Source: Streptomyces sp. NBC_01485
Lineage (GTDB): Bacteria; Actinomycetota; Actinomycetes; Streptomycetales; Streptomycetaceae
DNA: 64,000 bases
NCBI RefSeq assembly: GCF_036227125.1
Contig: NZ_CP109435.1
Location: 7,192,001 to 7,256,000, forward strand
Direction: 5' to 3'
The translations under genes were made by a program, and so were the position numbers. The notes under the pieces were generated by a model. It searched no databases. It had not been told where the DNA came from and worked only from the letters and a program-made list of their open reading frames with translations. Numbering within the stretch: the first letter of the stretch is position 1; the number at the start of each line of letters is the position of its first letter. Positions 1 to 7,199 of the stretch are shown here, piece by piece.

Positions 1-326
1 GCACGGGCCTCGTCCAGGGCTTTCGGCACGTCCTTGACCTGCACGGTCAGGGAGGCCGTGCGGATGATGCGGGCGGTGTTCAGCTTCGGTGCGGCGGTGG
101 CCTTCGAGCCGCTCGCGCCCGCGCCCTCCTTCGCGTCCTGGGCGGCGCCGGGCTCTCCGACGGCGGCCTTGTCGCCCGTGCTGCTCGCGCCCATGTCGTC
201 CGCGCCGCTGCATCCGGTGAGCGCGAGGGCCGCGGCCAGCAGGAGCCCGGCCAGGGCGTGGCCGGGCCGGGCGGAACGTCGTACGTCGTGTCGTGCGTCG
301 TGGCGTGCGGATCGTCGTGTGCGCAT
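1..326 (-). CDS. DUF4349-type lipoprotein, 3' end beyond the window
   Basis: Only the first 108 residues are present; the gene runs off the left edge. The ATG at 326 follows a G-rich Shine-Dalgarno (GGGGGGA). The N-terminus has an Arg-rich n-region (about residues 1-20), a hydrophobic core and a lipobox LTGC with the lipidated Cys at 39. A low-complexity Gly/Ala/Ser linker follows, and from about residue 84 the sequence (LNTARIIRTASLTVQVKD) looks like the start of the DUF4349 extracellular domain. Expected to be a membrane-anchored surface lipoprotein of unknown role. It is divergent from hemG with about 180 bp between them. The DUF4349 call rests on a short segment and is tentative; lipoprotein status is well supported. 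Confidence 0.75.
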   Translation of the reverse strand, partial: MRTRRSARHDARHDVRRSARPGHALAGLLLAAALALTGCSGADDMGASSTGDKAAVGEPGAAQDAKEGAGASGSKATAAPKLNTARIIRTASLTVQVKDVPKALDEAR

Positions 327-508
327 GCGGGTGTCCCCCCGGGGTTGTGACGACTGACGCTTCTTCGACGCCCGGGCGGGCCGGGACGTTGGCGGGGATC
401 GGTTCCGAACAGGTCACGGTCGGGACGCGGGGAGGACACCGGGGCGCGGCGGGAGCGGCGGCGGGAGTGCCGGTGGGTCTGTCAGTGGGGTCTGAGAGAG
501 TGGGAGGC

Positions 509-1966
509 ATGAGCACAACGGGTACGGGCACGGGGCGGCACGTCGTCGTCATCGGAGCCGGAATCGCCGGGCTGGCCGCCGCCCACCGGCTGTTGCGGCG
601 CGGCGCGCGGGTGACCGTGCTGGAGGCGTCCGAGCGGGTGGGCGGCAAACTGCTGCCCGGTGAGATCGCGGGCGTGCGGGTGGACTTCGGCGCCGAGTCG
701 ATGCTCGCCCGCCGGCCCGAGGCGATCGCCCTCGCGCGCGAGGTGGGCCTCACCGACCGCCTCCGGTCGCCGGCCACCGCCACGGCCTCGATCTGGACCC
801 GCGGCGCCCTGCGCCCCATGCCCAAGGGCCACGTCATGGGCGTCCCCGGCACCGCCGCCGCCCTCTCCGGCGTCCTGTCCGACGAGGGCCTGGCCCGTAT
901 CGACCGCGACGCCGACCTGCCCCGCACCGAGGTCGGGGAGGACGTGGCGGTCGGGGAGTACGTGGCCGCCCGTCTGGGCCGCGAGGTCGTCGACCGCCTC
1001 ATCGAACCGCTGCTGGGCGGGGTGTACGCCGGTGACGCCTACCGGATCTCGATGCGCTCGGCCGTCCCGCAGCTCTTCCAGGCGGTGCGCACGCACACGT
1101 CGTTGACGGAGGCCGTCCGCGAGATCCAGGCCAAGGCGGCGGCCAACCAGCAGACCGGGCCGGTGTTCATGGGCATCGAGGGCGGCGTGGGCTCCCTCCC
1201 GCGCGCGGTCGCCGCGTCCGTCGAGGCGCGCGGCGGAGAGATCCACACGCGCGTGCCCGTGACCGGACTGCGCCGGGAGCCCGCGGGCGGCTGGCAGGTC
1301 ACCGCGGGGGAGCGGGTGCTGCACGCCGACGCCGTGATCGTCGCCGTCCCCGCGCCGGCCGCCGCCGCACTGCTGGCCGCCGAGTCCCCCGGGGCCGCCG
1401 CCGGACTGCGCGCGGTGGAGTACGCCTCCATGGCCCTGATCACCCTCGCCTACCGGCGCGCGGACACCGCCCTGCCCGACGGCAGCGGCTTCCTCGTCCC
1501 GCCCGTCGACGGACGCACCATCAAGGCGTCCACGTTCGCCTCCCAGAAGTGGGGCTGGATCGCCGACGAGGACCCGGACACGGTCGTGCTGCGCACCTCC
1601 GTCGGGCGCTACGGCGAGACGGAGATCCTCCAGAGGGACGACGCCGCACTCGTCGACGTCTCCCGGCACGACCTGCGCGAGGCCACCGGCCTGGACGCGT
1701 CACCCGTCGAAACCCGCGTCACCCGTTGGACGGACGGCCTGCCGCAGTACCCGGTCGGCCACCACGCGCGCGTGGCCCGCATCCGCGAGGACGTCGCCAA
1801 GCTCCCGGGCCTCGCCGTGTGCGGCGCGCCGTACGACGGCGTCGGCATCCCGGCCTGCATCGCGAGCGCGTACGCCGCGGTGGACCGGCTCGGCGGCGAC
1901 CTGGACGCCGTCCGGGAGCTCACGGCCAACCCGGTGCAGAGTCTGCACGGCGGAGCGGGAGAATGA
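509..1966 (+). CDS. hemG: Oxygen-dependent coproporphyrinogen/protoporphyrinogen oxidase (HemG/HemY, CgoX type)
   Basis: 485-residue FAD-dependent oxidase of haem synthesis. The dinucleotide-binding motif GxGxxG is at residues 16-21, followed by the typical ERVGGK segment that contacts FAD; the C-terminus carries the usual CGAPYDGVGIPAC substrate/FAD-closing region. In actinobacteria this family oxidises coproporphyrinogen III to coproporphyrin III (coproporphyrin-dependent pathway), hence the alternative names hemY/cgoX. The start at 509 is preferred over upstream in-frame starts because a GAGAGAG/GGGAGG purine tract precedes it and family similarity begins there. Its TGA overlaps the ATG of hemQ (ATGA), so the two are almost surely co-translated. 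Confidence 0.93.
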   Translation: MSTTGTGTGRHVVVIGAGIAGLAAAHRLLRRGARVTVLEASERVGGKLLPGEIAGVRVDFGAESMLARRPEAIALAREVGLTDRLRSPATATASIWTRGALRPMPKGHVMGVPGTAAALSGVLSDEGLARIDRDADLPRTEVGEDVAVGEYVAARLGREVVDRLIEPLLGGVYAGDAYRISMRSAVPQLFQAVRTHTSLTEAVREIQAKAAANQQTGPVFMGIEGGVGSLPRAVAASVEARGGEIHTRVPVTGLRREPAGGWQVTAGERVLHADAVIVAVPAPAAAALLAAESPGAAAGLRAVEYASMALITLAYRRADTALPDGSGFLVPPVDGRTIKASTFASQKWGWIADEDPDTVVLRTSVGRYGETEILQRDDAALVDVSRHDLREATGLDASPVETRVTRWTDGLPQYPVGHHARVARIREDVAKLPGLAVCGAPYDGVGIPACIASAYAAVDRLGGDLDAVRELTANPVQSLHGGAGE

Positions 1967-2703
1967 GCACCATGAGCGACGACGCCCCCACCACCGAGTC
2001 CGGCCGGGTCCCGAACAAGGGCAAGCTGGCCAAGGACCTCAACGAGGTCATCCGCTACACCCTGTGGTCCGTCTTCAAGCTGAAGGACGTGCTCCCCGAG
2101 AACCGCGTGGGCTACGCCGACGAGGTCCAGGAGCTGTTCGACCAGCTCGCCGCCAAGGACGTGACGATCCGCGGCACGTACGACGTCTCCGGCCTGCGCG
2201 CCGACGCCGACCTCATGATCTGGTGGCACGCCGAGACCGCCGACCAGCTCCAGGAGGCGTACAACCTCTTCCGCCGGACGAAGCTGGGCCGCGCCCTGGA
2301 GCCGGTCTGGTCGAACATGGCGCTGCACCGCCCCGCCGAGTTCAACCGCTCGCACATCCCGGCGTTCCTCGCCGACGAGACGCCGCGCGACTACATCAGC
2401 GTCTACCCGTTCGTGCGCAGCTACGACTGGTACCTGCTGCCCGACGAGGACCGCCGCCGCATGCTCGCCGACCACGGCAAGATGGCCCGCGGCTTCCCCG
2501 ACGTCCGCGCCAACACGGTCGCCTCGTTCTCGCTGGGCGACTACGAGTGGCTGCTGGCCTTCGAGGCCGACGAGCTGTACCGCATCGTCGACCTCATGCG
2601 CCACCTGCGCGCCTCGGAGGCCCGTATGCACGTCCGCGAGGAGGTCCCGTTCTACACGGGCCGTCGCAAGTCGGTGGCCGACCTGGTCGCCGGCCTCGCC
2701 TGA
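1963..2703 (+). CDS. hemQ: Coproheme decarboxylase HemQ (chlorite dismutase family)
   Basis: 246 residues, chlorite-dismutase fold. It converts coproheme III to haem b using peroxide, the last step of the coproporphyrin-dependent pathway. The redox-active Tyr is at 148 in YPFVRSYDWY, the proximal haem-ligand His is probably 171 (ADHGKMARGF), and a distal His at 131 (RSHIPAF) matches the actinobacterial clade. The Arg typical of true chlorite dismutases is not apparent. The ATG overlaps the hemG stop (ATGA); a second ATG three codons later is an alternative start. It ends exactly one base before the convergent hydrolase stop, so the two genes abut tail to tail with no intergenic terminator. 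Confidence 0.95.
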   Translation: MSTMSDDAPTTESGRVPNKGKLAKDLNEVIRYTLWSVFKLKDVLPENRVGYADEVQELFDQLAAKDVTIRGTYDVSGLRADADLMIWWHAETADQLQEAYNLFRRTKLGRALEPVWSNMALHRPAEFNRSHIPAFLADETPRDYISVYPFVRSYDWYLLPDEDRRRMLADHGKMARGFPDVRANTVASFSLGDYEWLLAFEADELYRIVDLMRHLRASEARMHVREEVPFYTGRRKSVADLVAGLA

Positions 2704-4332
2704 TCAGTTCCAGCTCTCGGGCCCGTCGGCCTTCTCCTCCGAGGGGGCCGACGGCTTCGGCGCCGGGTGCGGTGCGCAGGCCGCGCGACGCACCGGGAGC
2801 CGGCCCTCCAGCAGGTACGCGTCGAGGTGGCCGTTGACGCAGGCGTTCGGGCCGCCCGCGATGCCGTGCGTGCCCGAGTCGCGCTCGGTCACCAGCACCG
2901 AGCCGGTCAGCCGCCGGTGCATCTCCAGGGCGCCCGCGTACGGCGCGGCGGCGTCCCGCTCGGCGGCCAGGATCAGCGTCGGCGGCAGCTCACCCGGCCC
3001 GGTCCGCACGTCGAGCGGCTGCTGCCGGGGCGCCGGCCAGTACGCGCACGGCAGGTTCGCCCACACGTTGTCCCACGTCTCGAACGGCGCGACGCGCGCG
3101 AGCCGCGTGTTGTCGCGGTCCCACACCTTCCAGTCCGTCGGCCAGGACGCGTCGTTGCACTCCACCGCCGTGTACACGGCATTGGCGTTCTCCGCCTCCG
3201 CGGCGGCCTCCCGCACCGGCCCGGCCTGCGCGACGAGCTGCGTCGGGTCGCCCTTCAGGTACTCCGACAGCGCCTGCGCCCGGGCGGGCCAGTAGTCGTC
3301 GTAGTACCCGGCCTGCAGGAACGCGCCCTGGAGCTGGCCGGGGCCGACCTTCCCGCCGGCCGGCTGCGCGGCCAGCCGGGCGCGGGCCCGCTCGTAGCTG
3401 GTCAGCACCGCCTCCGCCGTGTCGCCGAGGCCGTACACGTCGTCGTGCTCGGCGATCCACTCCCGGAAGTCCGTCCAGCGGCTCTCGAACGCCGCCGACT
3501 GGGCGAGGTTGTTGCGGTACCAGATCTGCGCCGGGTCCGGGTCCACGGCCGCGTCGAACACCATCCGCCGCACGTGCGAGGGGAACAGGGTCGCGTACAG
3601 CGCCCCGAAGTACGTGCCGTACGACGCCCCCATGAACGTCAGCCGCTCCTCGCCCAGCGCGGCCCGCAGCACGTCCAGGTCACGGGCGTTGTTGAGCGAG
3701 TTGTAGTGCCGCAGGGCGCTGCCCGCCCGCTTCCCACAGCCCTGCGCGTACGCCTTCGCCTGCGCGACGCGCTCCCGCTTGTACGACTCGGAGGGGTGGA
3801 CCGGGGCGGGGGAAGGGCCCTTGAAGAAGCGCTTGGGGTCCTGGCAGGACAGGGGCGCCGATTTTCCGACGCCGCGCGGGTCGTAGCCGACGAGGTCGTA
3901 GGCCGCCCCGATCCGCTTCCACTCCGGCAGCAGCCCGATCAGCGGGAAGTACCGCCCCGAGCCGCCGGGACCGCCCGGGTTGAAGACCAGCGCGCCCTGC
4001 CGGGGCACCCGGCGCTTGCTGTTGTGCGGGTCCCGGTGGGTGGCCTGCACCCGGCTGACGGACAGCTTGATCTGCTTGCCGTCGGGGCGCGCGTAGTCGA
4101 GCGGGACGGCGACCGTGCCGCACTGCATGCTGCCGGGCAGGTCCTGGGCGTCGGAGCAGCTCCCGAAGTCGACGCCCCGCGCCGCGGCCCGCACGGCGGC
4201 GAGCGCGACCCCGGGGACGACACCGGAAGCCGTGGAACGGCCGGGGGCGCTCGGGACGCCGCCCGCCGGGACGGCGGAGAGTGCGGTCAGCAGCAGGGCT
4301 CCTGCGGCCGAGTGGAGGGCGGCGGCTCTCAT
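2704..4332 (-). CDS. Secreted alpha/beta hydrolase, tripeptidyl aminopeptidase (TAP) family
   Basis: 542-residue secreted serine peptidase-like hydrolase. A Sec signal peptide occupies about residues 1-25. The alpha/beta-hydrolase core has the oxyanion segment NPGGPGGSG (119-126), nucleophile elbow GASYG with Ser237, a likely catalytic Asp near 460 (AERDAAAPY) and His near 489 (GTHG), followed by a TAP-like C-terminal region. Members of this group remove N-terminal tripeptides from secreted proteins in Streptomyces. The ATG at 4332 is chosen because GAAGGGA sits just upstream; the open frame extends further but without a signal peptide. The acidic Pro/Lys tail is unremarkable. Convergent with hemQ. 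Confidence 0.9.
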   Translation of the reverse strand: MRAAALHSAAGALLLTALSAVPAGGVPSAPGRSTASGVVPGVALAAVRAAARGVDFGSCSDAQDLPGSMQCGTVAVPLDYARPDGKQIKLSVSRVQATHRDPHNSKRRVPRQGALVFNPGGPGGSGRYFPLIGLLPEWKRIGAAYDLVGYDPRGVGKSAPLSCQDPKRFFKGPSPAPVHPSESYKRERVAQAKAYAQGCGKRAGSALRHYNSLNNARDLDVLRAALGEERLTFMGASYGTYFGALYATLFPSHVRRMVFDAAVDPDPAQIWYRNNLAQSAAFESRWTDFREWIAEHDDVYGLGDTAEAVLTSYERARARLAAQPAGGKVGPGQLQGAFLQAGYYDDYWPARAQALSEYLKGDPTQLVAQAGPVREAAAEAENANAVYTAVECNDASWPTDWKVWDRDNTRLARVAPFETWDNVWANLPCAYWPAPRQQPLDVRTGPGELPPTLILAAERDAAAPYAGALEMHRRLTGSVLVTERDSGTHGIAGGPNACVNGHLDAYLLEGRLPVRRAACAPHPAPKPSAPSEEKADGPESWN

Positions 4333-4471
4333 CGGGGGTCCCTTCGGTGCACGGCGGCGACACAAGGGATGGTTGGTTCGGTCGAGGGGGAAGGCAAGCA
4401 CCGTCGGCGGGTGTCGGCGTCAATGCCCCTTGTGCGCCCACCGGTGGTCGAGCGCGCCCTGCCTCAGCGCC

Positions 4472-5299
4472 TCAGTCGCGCCCGAACGGCTCACGGTGCG
4501 CGAAGGCCGCCCGCAGGTCCGGCTCACCGACCGCGCGGATCCCGCGCACGGCGACAGAGGTCAGATACGTACGGTCGTCCCCCGTGCCCCCAGTGCCCCC
4601 GTCGCCCTTCGTGCCCCCGGTGCGCCGGGCCAGCGCGCCCAGCAGCCGCTGCCCGGCCGGGGACGCCCAGCGCGAGTACGGGTGCACCTCGACCCGCGCC
4701 ACGGCCAGGCAGCTCAGGGTGAGGGCGAGGGGCAGCGCGAACCAGAGGGCGACGAGGTCGCGGGGCATGTCGGACGTGGCCGGGACCAGCAGCGCGGTCG
4801 CGCCCAGCACGAGGACGACCACGGCGGCGACCCGCACCTGCCGCACCCCGGCCGTGACCGTCGTACGGGCCCCGTCCGGCACCGCCAGCCCGGCGCTGAC
4901 CAGCCGGTCGGCGAGGCCGCGCACCGCGTCCGCGGCCGATGCCGCGGCCCGCACCGGCGCGATACGGGACTGTCCCTCCGGGCCGATGGCCCCGATGACC
5001 GACCGCTCCATCTCGTCGCGCCCGCGCGGATCCACGACCGTCGCCCAGCCGGTGCGGGCCAGCAGCAGCCGCCGCTGGCGCGCCATGGAGACCATGGTGA
5101 GATCGGCGACCCGGCCGGGCCCGCCGGACAGGAAGGCCGCCTCGTAGAGCGTCAGGTCACGCCGCTGGGCCGCTGCCGTGTCCGCGTCGTCGTTCGCCTG
5201 CTCCTGGACGGCCGCCGCGCGTACGGCGGCCAGGCACAGCCGGGTGCACGCCGCGCCGGCGACGCTCCATGCCAGCAGCAGGAGAAGGACCCAGAACAT
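4472..5299 (-). CDS. TIGR04222-like membrane protein
   Basis: About 275 residues. One N-terminal membrane segment (residues 1-22), a long soluble stretch, and two more hydrophobic segments around 157-178 and 186-206; the C-terminal third is Gly/Thr-rich and then charged. This layout matches the TIGR04222 family of actinobacterial membrane proteins, whose function is unknown. Some family members end in Gly/Cys-rich tails; no such Cys tail is present here. The ATG at 5299 is used; a GTG two codons upstream is equally possible, and no clear ribosome-binding site precedes either. In the pre-insertion arrangement this gene lay directly downstream of the DUF692 gene and a small Pro-rich gene on the same strand, and is now cut off from them by the TnpB element. 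Confidence 0.7.
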   Translation of the reverse strand: MFWVLLLLLAWSVAGAACTRLCLAAVRAAAVQEQANDDADTAAAQRRDLTLYEAAFLSGGPGRVADLTMVSMARQRRLLLARTGWATVVDPRGRDEMERSVIGAIGPEGQSRIAPVRAAASAADAVRGLADRLVSAGLAVPDGARTTVTAGVRQVRVAAVVVLVLGATALLVPATSDMPRDLVALWFALPLALTLSCLAVARVEVHPYSRWASPAGQRLLGALARRTGGTKGDGGTGGTGDDRTYLTSVAVRGIRAVGEPDLRAAFAHREPFGRD

Positions 5300-5431
5300 G
5301 CCCACGTTTCTATGTCACACCCACGGGAAACGCCATGCCTTGTTCACCGGGTTCCTCCGAGGATGCCCCGGCCTTGAGGCCGGGGAGGAATCGGACTCCT
5401 GTGGAGCAGGGCAGGAAAAGCCGAATCGTCG

Positions 5432-5590
5432 TCAGGGCGATTCGGCGTCAGCTCCGGCGGCGGCGCGCTCGACCTCCAGCCGGTAGACGATCTCGGAGTT
5501 GAGGGACCTGCGGGCGGCCTTGGCCTGAGCGGCAAGCCACTCATGCAGATGGGCGGGCAGACGGAGCGTGATGCGCTTCTCTTCATCCAT
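5432..5590 (-). CDS. Small Arc-type ribbon-helix-helix DNA-binding protein
   Basis: 52 residues, starting MDEEKRITLRLPAHLHEWL. The ITLRLP beta-strand followed by two helices ending in ARRSLNSEIVYRLE matches the Arc/MetJ ribbon-helix-helix fold (LNSEIV is the usual helix B segment). It lies inside the IS element, divergent from tnpB with 50 bp between the start codons. It probably represses the shared promoter region and may limit tnpB expression; paired octamer repeats sit there (5611-5629). Such proteins bind DNA as dimers through an antiparallel beta-ribbon. Assignment of the fold is confident; the regulatory role is inferred from position. Confidence 0.8.
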   Translation of the reverse strand: MDEEKRITLRLPAHLHEWLAAQAKAARRSLNSEIVYRLEVERAAAGADAESP

Positions 5591-5610
5591 GACTTCAGAC
5601 TAGTGGGTTT

Positions 5611-5629
5611 CGAGTGGTCTGCGAGTGGT
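5611..5629. promoter_or_regulatory. Paired octamer repeats, candidate RHH operator
   Basis: Two identical copies of CGAGTGGT at 5611-5618 and 5622-5629, 11 bp apart, hence one helical turn. A degenerate third (TAGAGTGA) follows before the tnpB ATG. They lie between the divergent RHH and tnpB genes. Tandem short half-sites at one-turn spacing are typical of RHH dimers. Confidence 0.45.
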
Positions 5630-5640
5630 AGAGTGACACC

Positions 5641-6864
5641 ATGACGACACGACGGCAGGTTTCGGGGGATACGGGGCATGCCCGGTACACCTACCGGCTC
5701 CGCGTGTCGTCGACCGCCCGCACCGGCCTTGAGGCCGAGTGGGCGCGCTGCCGGTGGATCTGGAACGAGTGCGTTGCCATGTCCCGCAAGGTCCACCACC
5801 TGAACCGGGAGACGGCCGGGAAGACGACGTGCGGCCCGGCTCAGCTCGACAGGATGCTGACCGGGGCCCGCACCGCGATGGCCTGGCTGCATGAGGGCGC
5901 CTCGGTGCCGCAGCAGCAGACCATCCGCGACTTCGCGAAGTCCCGCGCCAAGGCGATGAAGGACATCAGGGCCGGACTGCCGATGCGGCAGCGCGCGGGC
6001 ATGCCCAGGGTGAAGAAGAAGCGTGAGGCCCTGCCCACGCTGAACTACACAACCCGTGGATTCCGGCTGAAGGACGGCCGCCTGCACCTCGCGGGCGGGA
6101 TCGTGCTGATGGTGGTGTGGTCGCGGGACCTGCCCTGCGTACCGTCCTCGGTGCGGGTGTACCGCGACAGCGTCGGGCACTGGTACGCGTCGTTCGTCGT
6201 CGCCACCGAAGCCCAGCCGCTTCCCGCGACCGGCCGCGTCCTCGGTGTCGACTGGGGCGTCAAGGAGACCGCGACCACCACGTCCGACGCCCACGACCTC
6301 CCGCACGCCCAGCACGGGAAGAACGCCGCGCAGCGCCTCGCGCGCTGTCAGCGGATGATGGCCCGCCGCCGCCCCGCCAAGGGACAGGCCGCGTCCAAGG
6401 GCTACCGGCAGGCCCAGACGCAGACCGCGAAGCTGTACAAGAAGGTCGCCCGACAGCGGCAGGACACCGCCCGCAAATGGGCCAAGTCCGTGGTCCGCGA
6501 CCACGACGCGATCGCCGTCGAGGACTTCCGCCCGAAGTTCCTCGCCAAGACCACCATGGCCCGCAAAGCAGCGGACGCCGCGATCGGCGCCACCAAGACT
6601 GCCCTCATCGACATGGGCCGCAAACACGCACGGGACATCCACCTCGTGCACCCCGCGCACACCACCATGGACTGCGCGTCGTGCGGAGCGAGAACCAAGC
6701 ACGCACTGCCCCTTTCTGAACGAATCTACGCATGCACCGCGTGCGGAGCCGTGTCCCCCAGGGACAAGAACTCCGCCCGCGTGATGCTCGTCCGGGCTGG
6801 TCTCAACCCGGCTGGCGCTGAGGGCGCAAGACCCCCGGGAGCGCTGCTCCCGGAGGCAGCCTGA
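5641..6864 (+). CDS. tnpB: TnpB RNA-guided endonuclease (IS200/IS605 family)
   Basis: 407 residues with an intact RuvC-type active site: Asp204 in LGVDWGVKET, Glu294 in IAVEDF and Asp375 in PRDKNSA. The zinc-ribbon pairs are CASC (345/348) and CTAC (365/368). The N-terminal HTH/WED-like region (residues 15-60) is present. TnpB proteins are RNA-guided nucleases that use a right-end-derived omega/reRNA and cut targets next to a transposon-adjacent motif, favouring retention of the element after TnpA-mediated excision. Here the motif would be the TCAC preceding the left end. The third motif is RDKNSARVML rather than the common DRDxNAAxN, but the acidic residue is kept. The C-terminal 25 residues overlap the region expected to encode the guide RNA scaffold. 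Confidence 0.92.
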   Translation: MTTRRQVSGDTGHARYTYRLRVSSTARTGLEAEWARCRWIWNECVAMSRKVHHLNRETAGKTTCGPAQLDRMLTGARTAMAWLHEGASVPQQQTIRDFAKSRAKAMKDIRAGLPMRQRAGMPRVKKKREALPTLNYTTRGFRLKDGRLHLAGGIVLMVVWSRDLPCVPSSVRVYRDSVGHWYASFVVATEAQPLPATGRVLGVDWGVKETATTTSDAHDLPHAQHGKNAAQRLARCQRMMARRRPAKGQAASKGYRQAQTQTAKLYKKVARQRQDTARKWAKSVVRDHDAIAVEDFRPKFLAKTTMARKAADAAIGATKTALIDMGRKHARDIHLVHPAHTTMDCASCGARTKHALPLSERIYACTACGAVSPRDKNSARVMLVRAGLNPAGAEGARPPGALLPEAA

Positions 6865-6903
6865 GCCAGGAATCCCCCTGCTTTAGCTGGGGGAGGATGT
6901 CAA
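6750..6903 (+). ncRNA. Predicted omega/reRNA scaffold of the TnpB element
   Basis: In characterised TnpB elements the guide RNA scaffold spans the 3' end of tnpB and the right end, and the guide is the DNA immediately outside. Here that gives a scaffold of roughly the last 150 nt, including the CCCCC/GGGGG hairpin, ending at TCAA (6903), with a guide beginning TATCCGAAAAGGAGTG at 6904. The 5' limit is a guess; the placement rests on family knowledge, not on conserved structure checked here. Confidence 0.4.
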
Positions 6904-7196
6904 TATCCGAAAAGGAGTGTTGTGGGTATGTGACGTTCCGTTTCAGCATCGGCCGACGGCGACGAAGACGGAGACGGCGACGCTGGCGGGCTGGCCACGG
7001 CCGGCGGCAGCGGATAGCTGGGATCCGGCGACGGATCCACCGGGGCCGGCGGAGTCACCGGCAGGGCGGGCAGGGCCGGCGGGGCGGGAGGGAAGGTGAT
7101 CGGTGGCGTGCTGGTCGCCGCCAGGTCCCGGGCGAGGGCGTCGTAGTCGCCGTACCCGGTGGCCTCCAGGATCACGGGCGAAACGGGAGAGTGCAT
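6900..7196 (-). CDS. Small Pro/Ser-rich protein ending at the IS junction
   Basis: 98 residues of unknown function. The first 30 residues (MHSPVSPVILEATGYGDYDA) are ordinary; about residues 31-82 are Pro/Ala/Ser-rich; the end is ETERHIPTTLLFGY. The ATG lies only three bases after the stop of the DUF692 gene, so it is likely translated with it. The stop TGA is supplied by the IS right end (TCAA on the plus strand). If the element is removed, the frame reads GGA TAG, so the native protein would have ended one residue earlier. No Cys residues, signal peptide or membrane segment are seen. Its reality rests on position and spacing more than on homology. Confidence 0.55.
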   Translation of the reverse strand: MHSPVSPVILEATGYGDYDALARDLAATSTPPITFPPAPPALPALPVTPPAPVDPSPDPSYPLPPAVASPPASPSPSSSPSADAETERHIPTTLLFGY

Positions 7197-7199
7197 CCG

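Larger units (their letters stand above)
5348..6903 (+). mobile_element. IS200/IS605-type TnpB element with RHH gene, no TnpA
   Basis: The left end starts after TCAC (5344-5347) with a subterminal hairpin CCCCGGCC-TTGA-GGCCGGGG at about 5363-5382. The right end carries a second hairpin (CCCCC-TGCTTTAGCT-GGGGG, about 6874-6892) and finishes in TCAA at 6900-6903. IS608-type elements are cut after TTAC at the left and after TCAA at the right, so these ends fit that single-strand chemistry. Inside are tnpB (+) and a divergent ribbon-helix-helix gene (-); no TnpA Tyr-transposase gene is present, so movement would need TnpA in trans. The same left-end sequence recurs at 56185. The boundaries are my reading and lack an empty-site comparison. 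Confidence 0.8.

Noticed and set aside
2767..4722. 651-codon plus-strand frame
   Set aside because: Antisense shadow of the TAP-like hydrolase, Arg/Val-rich, no domain.
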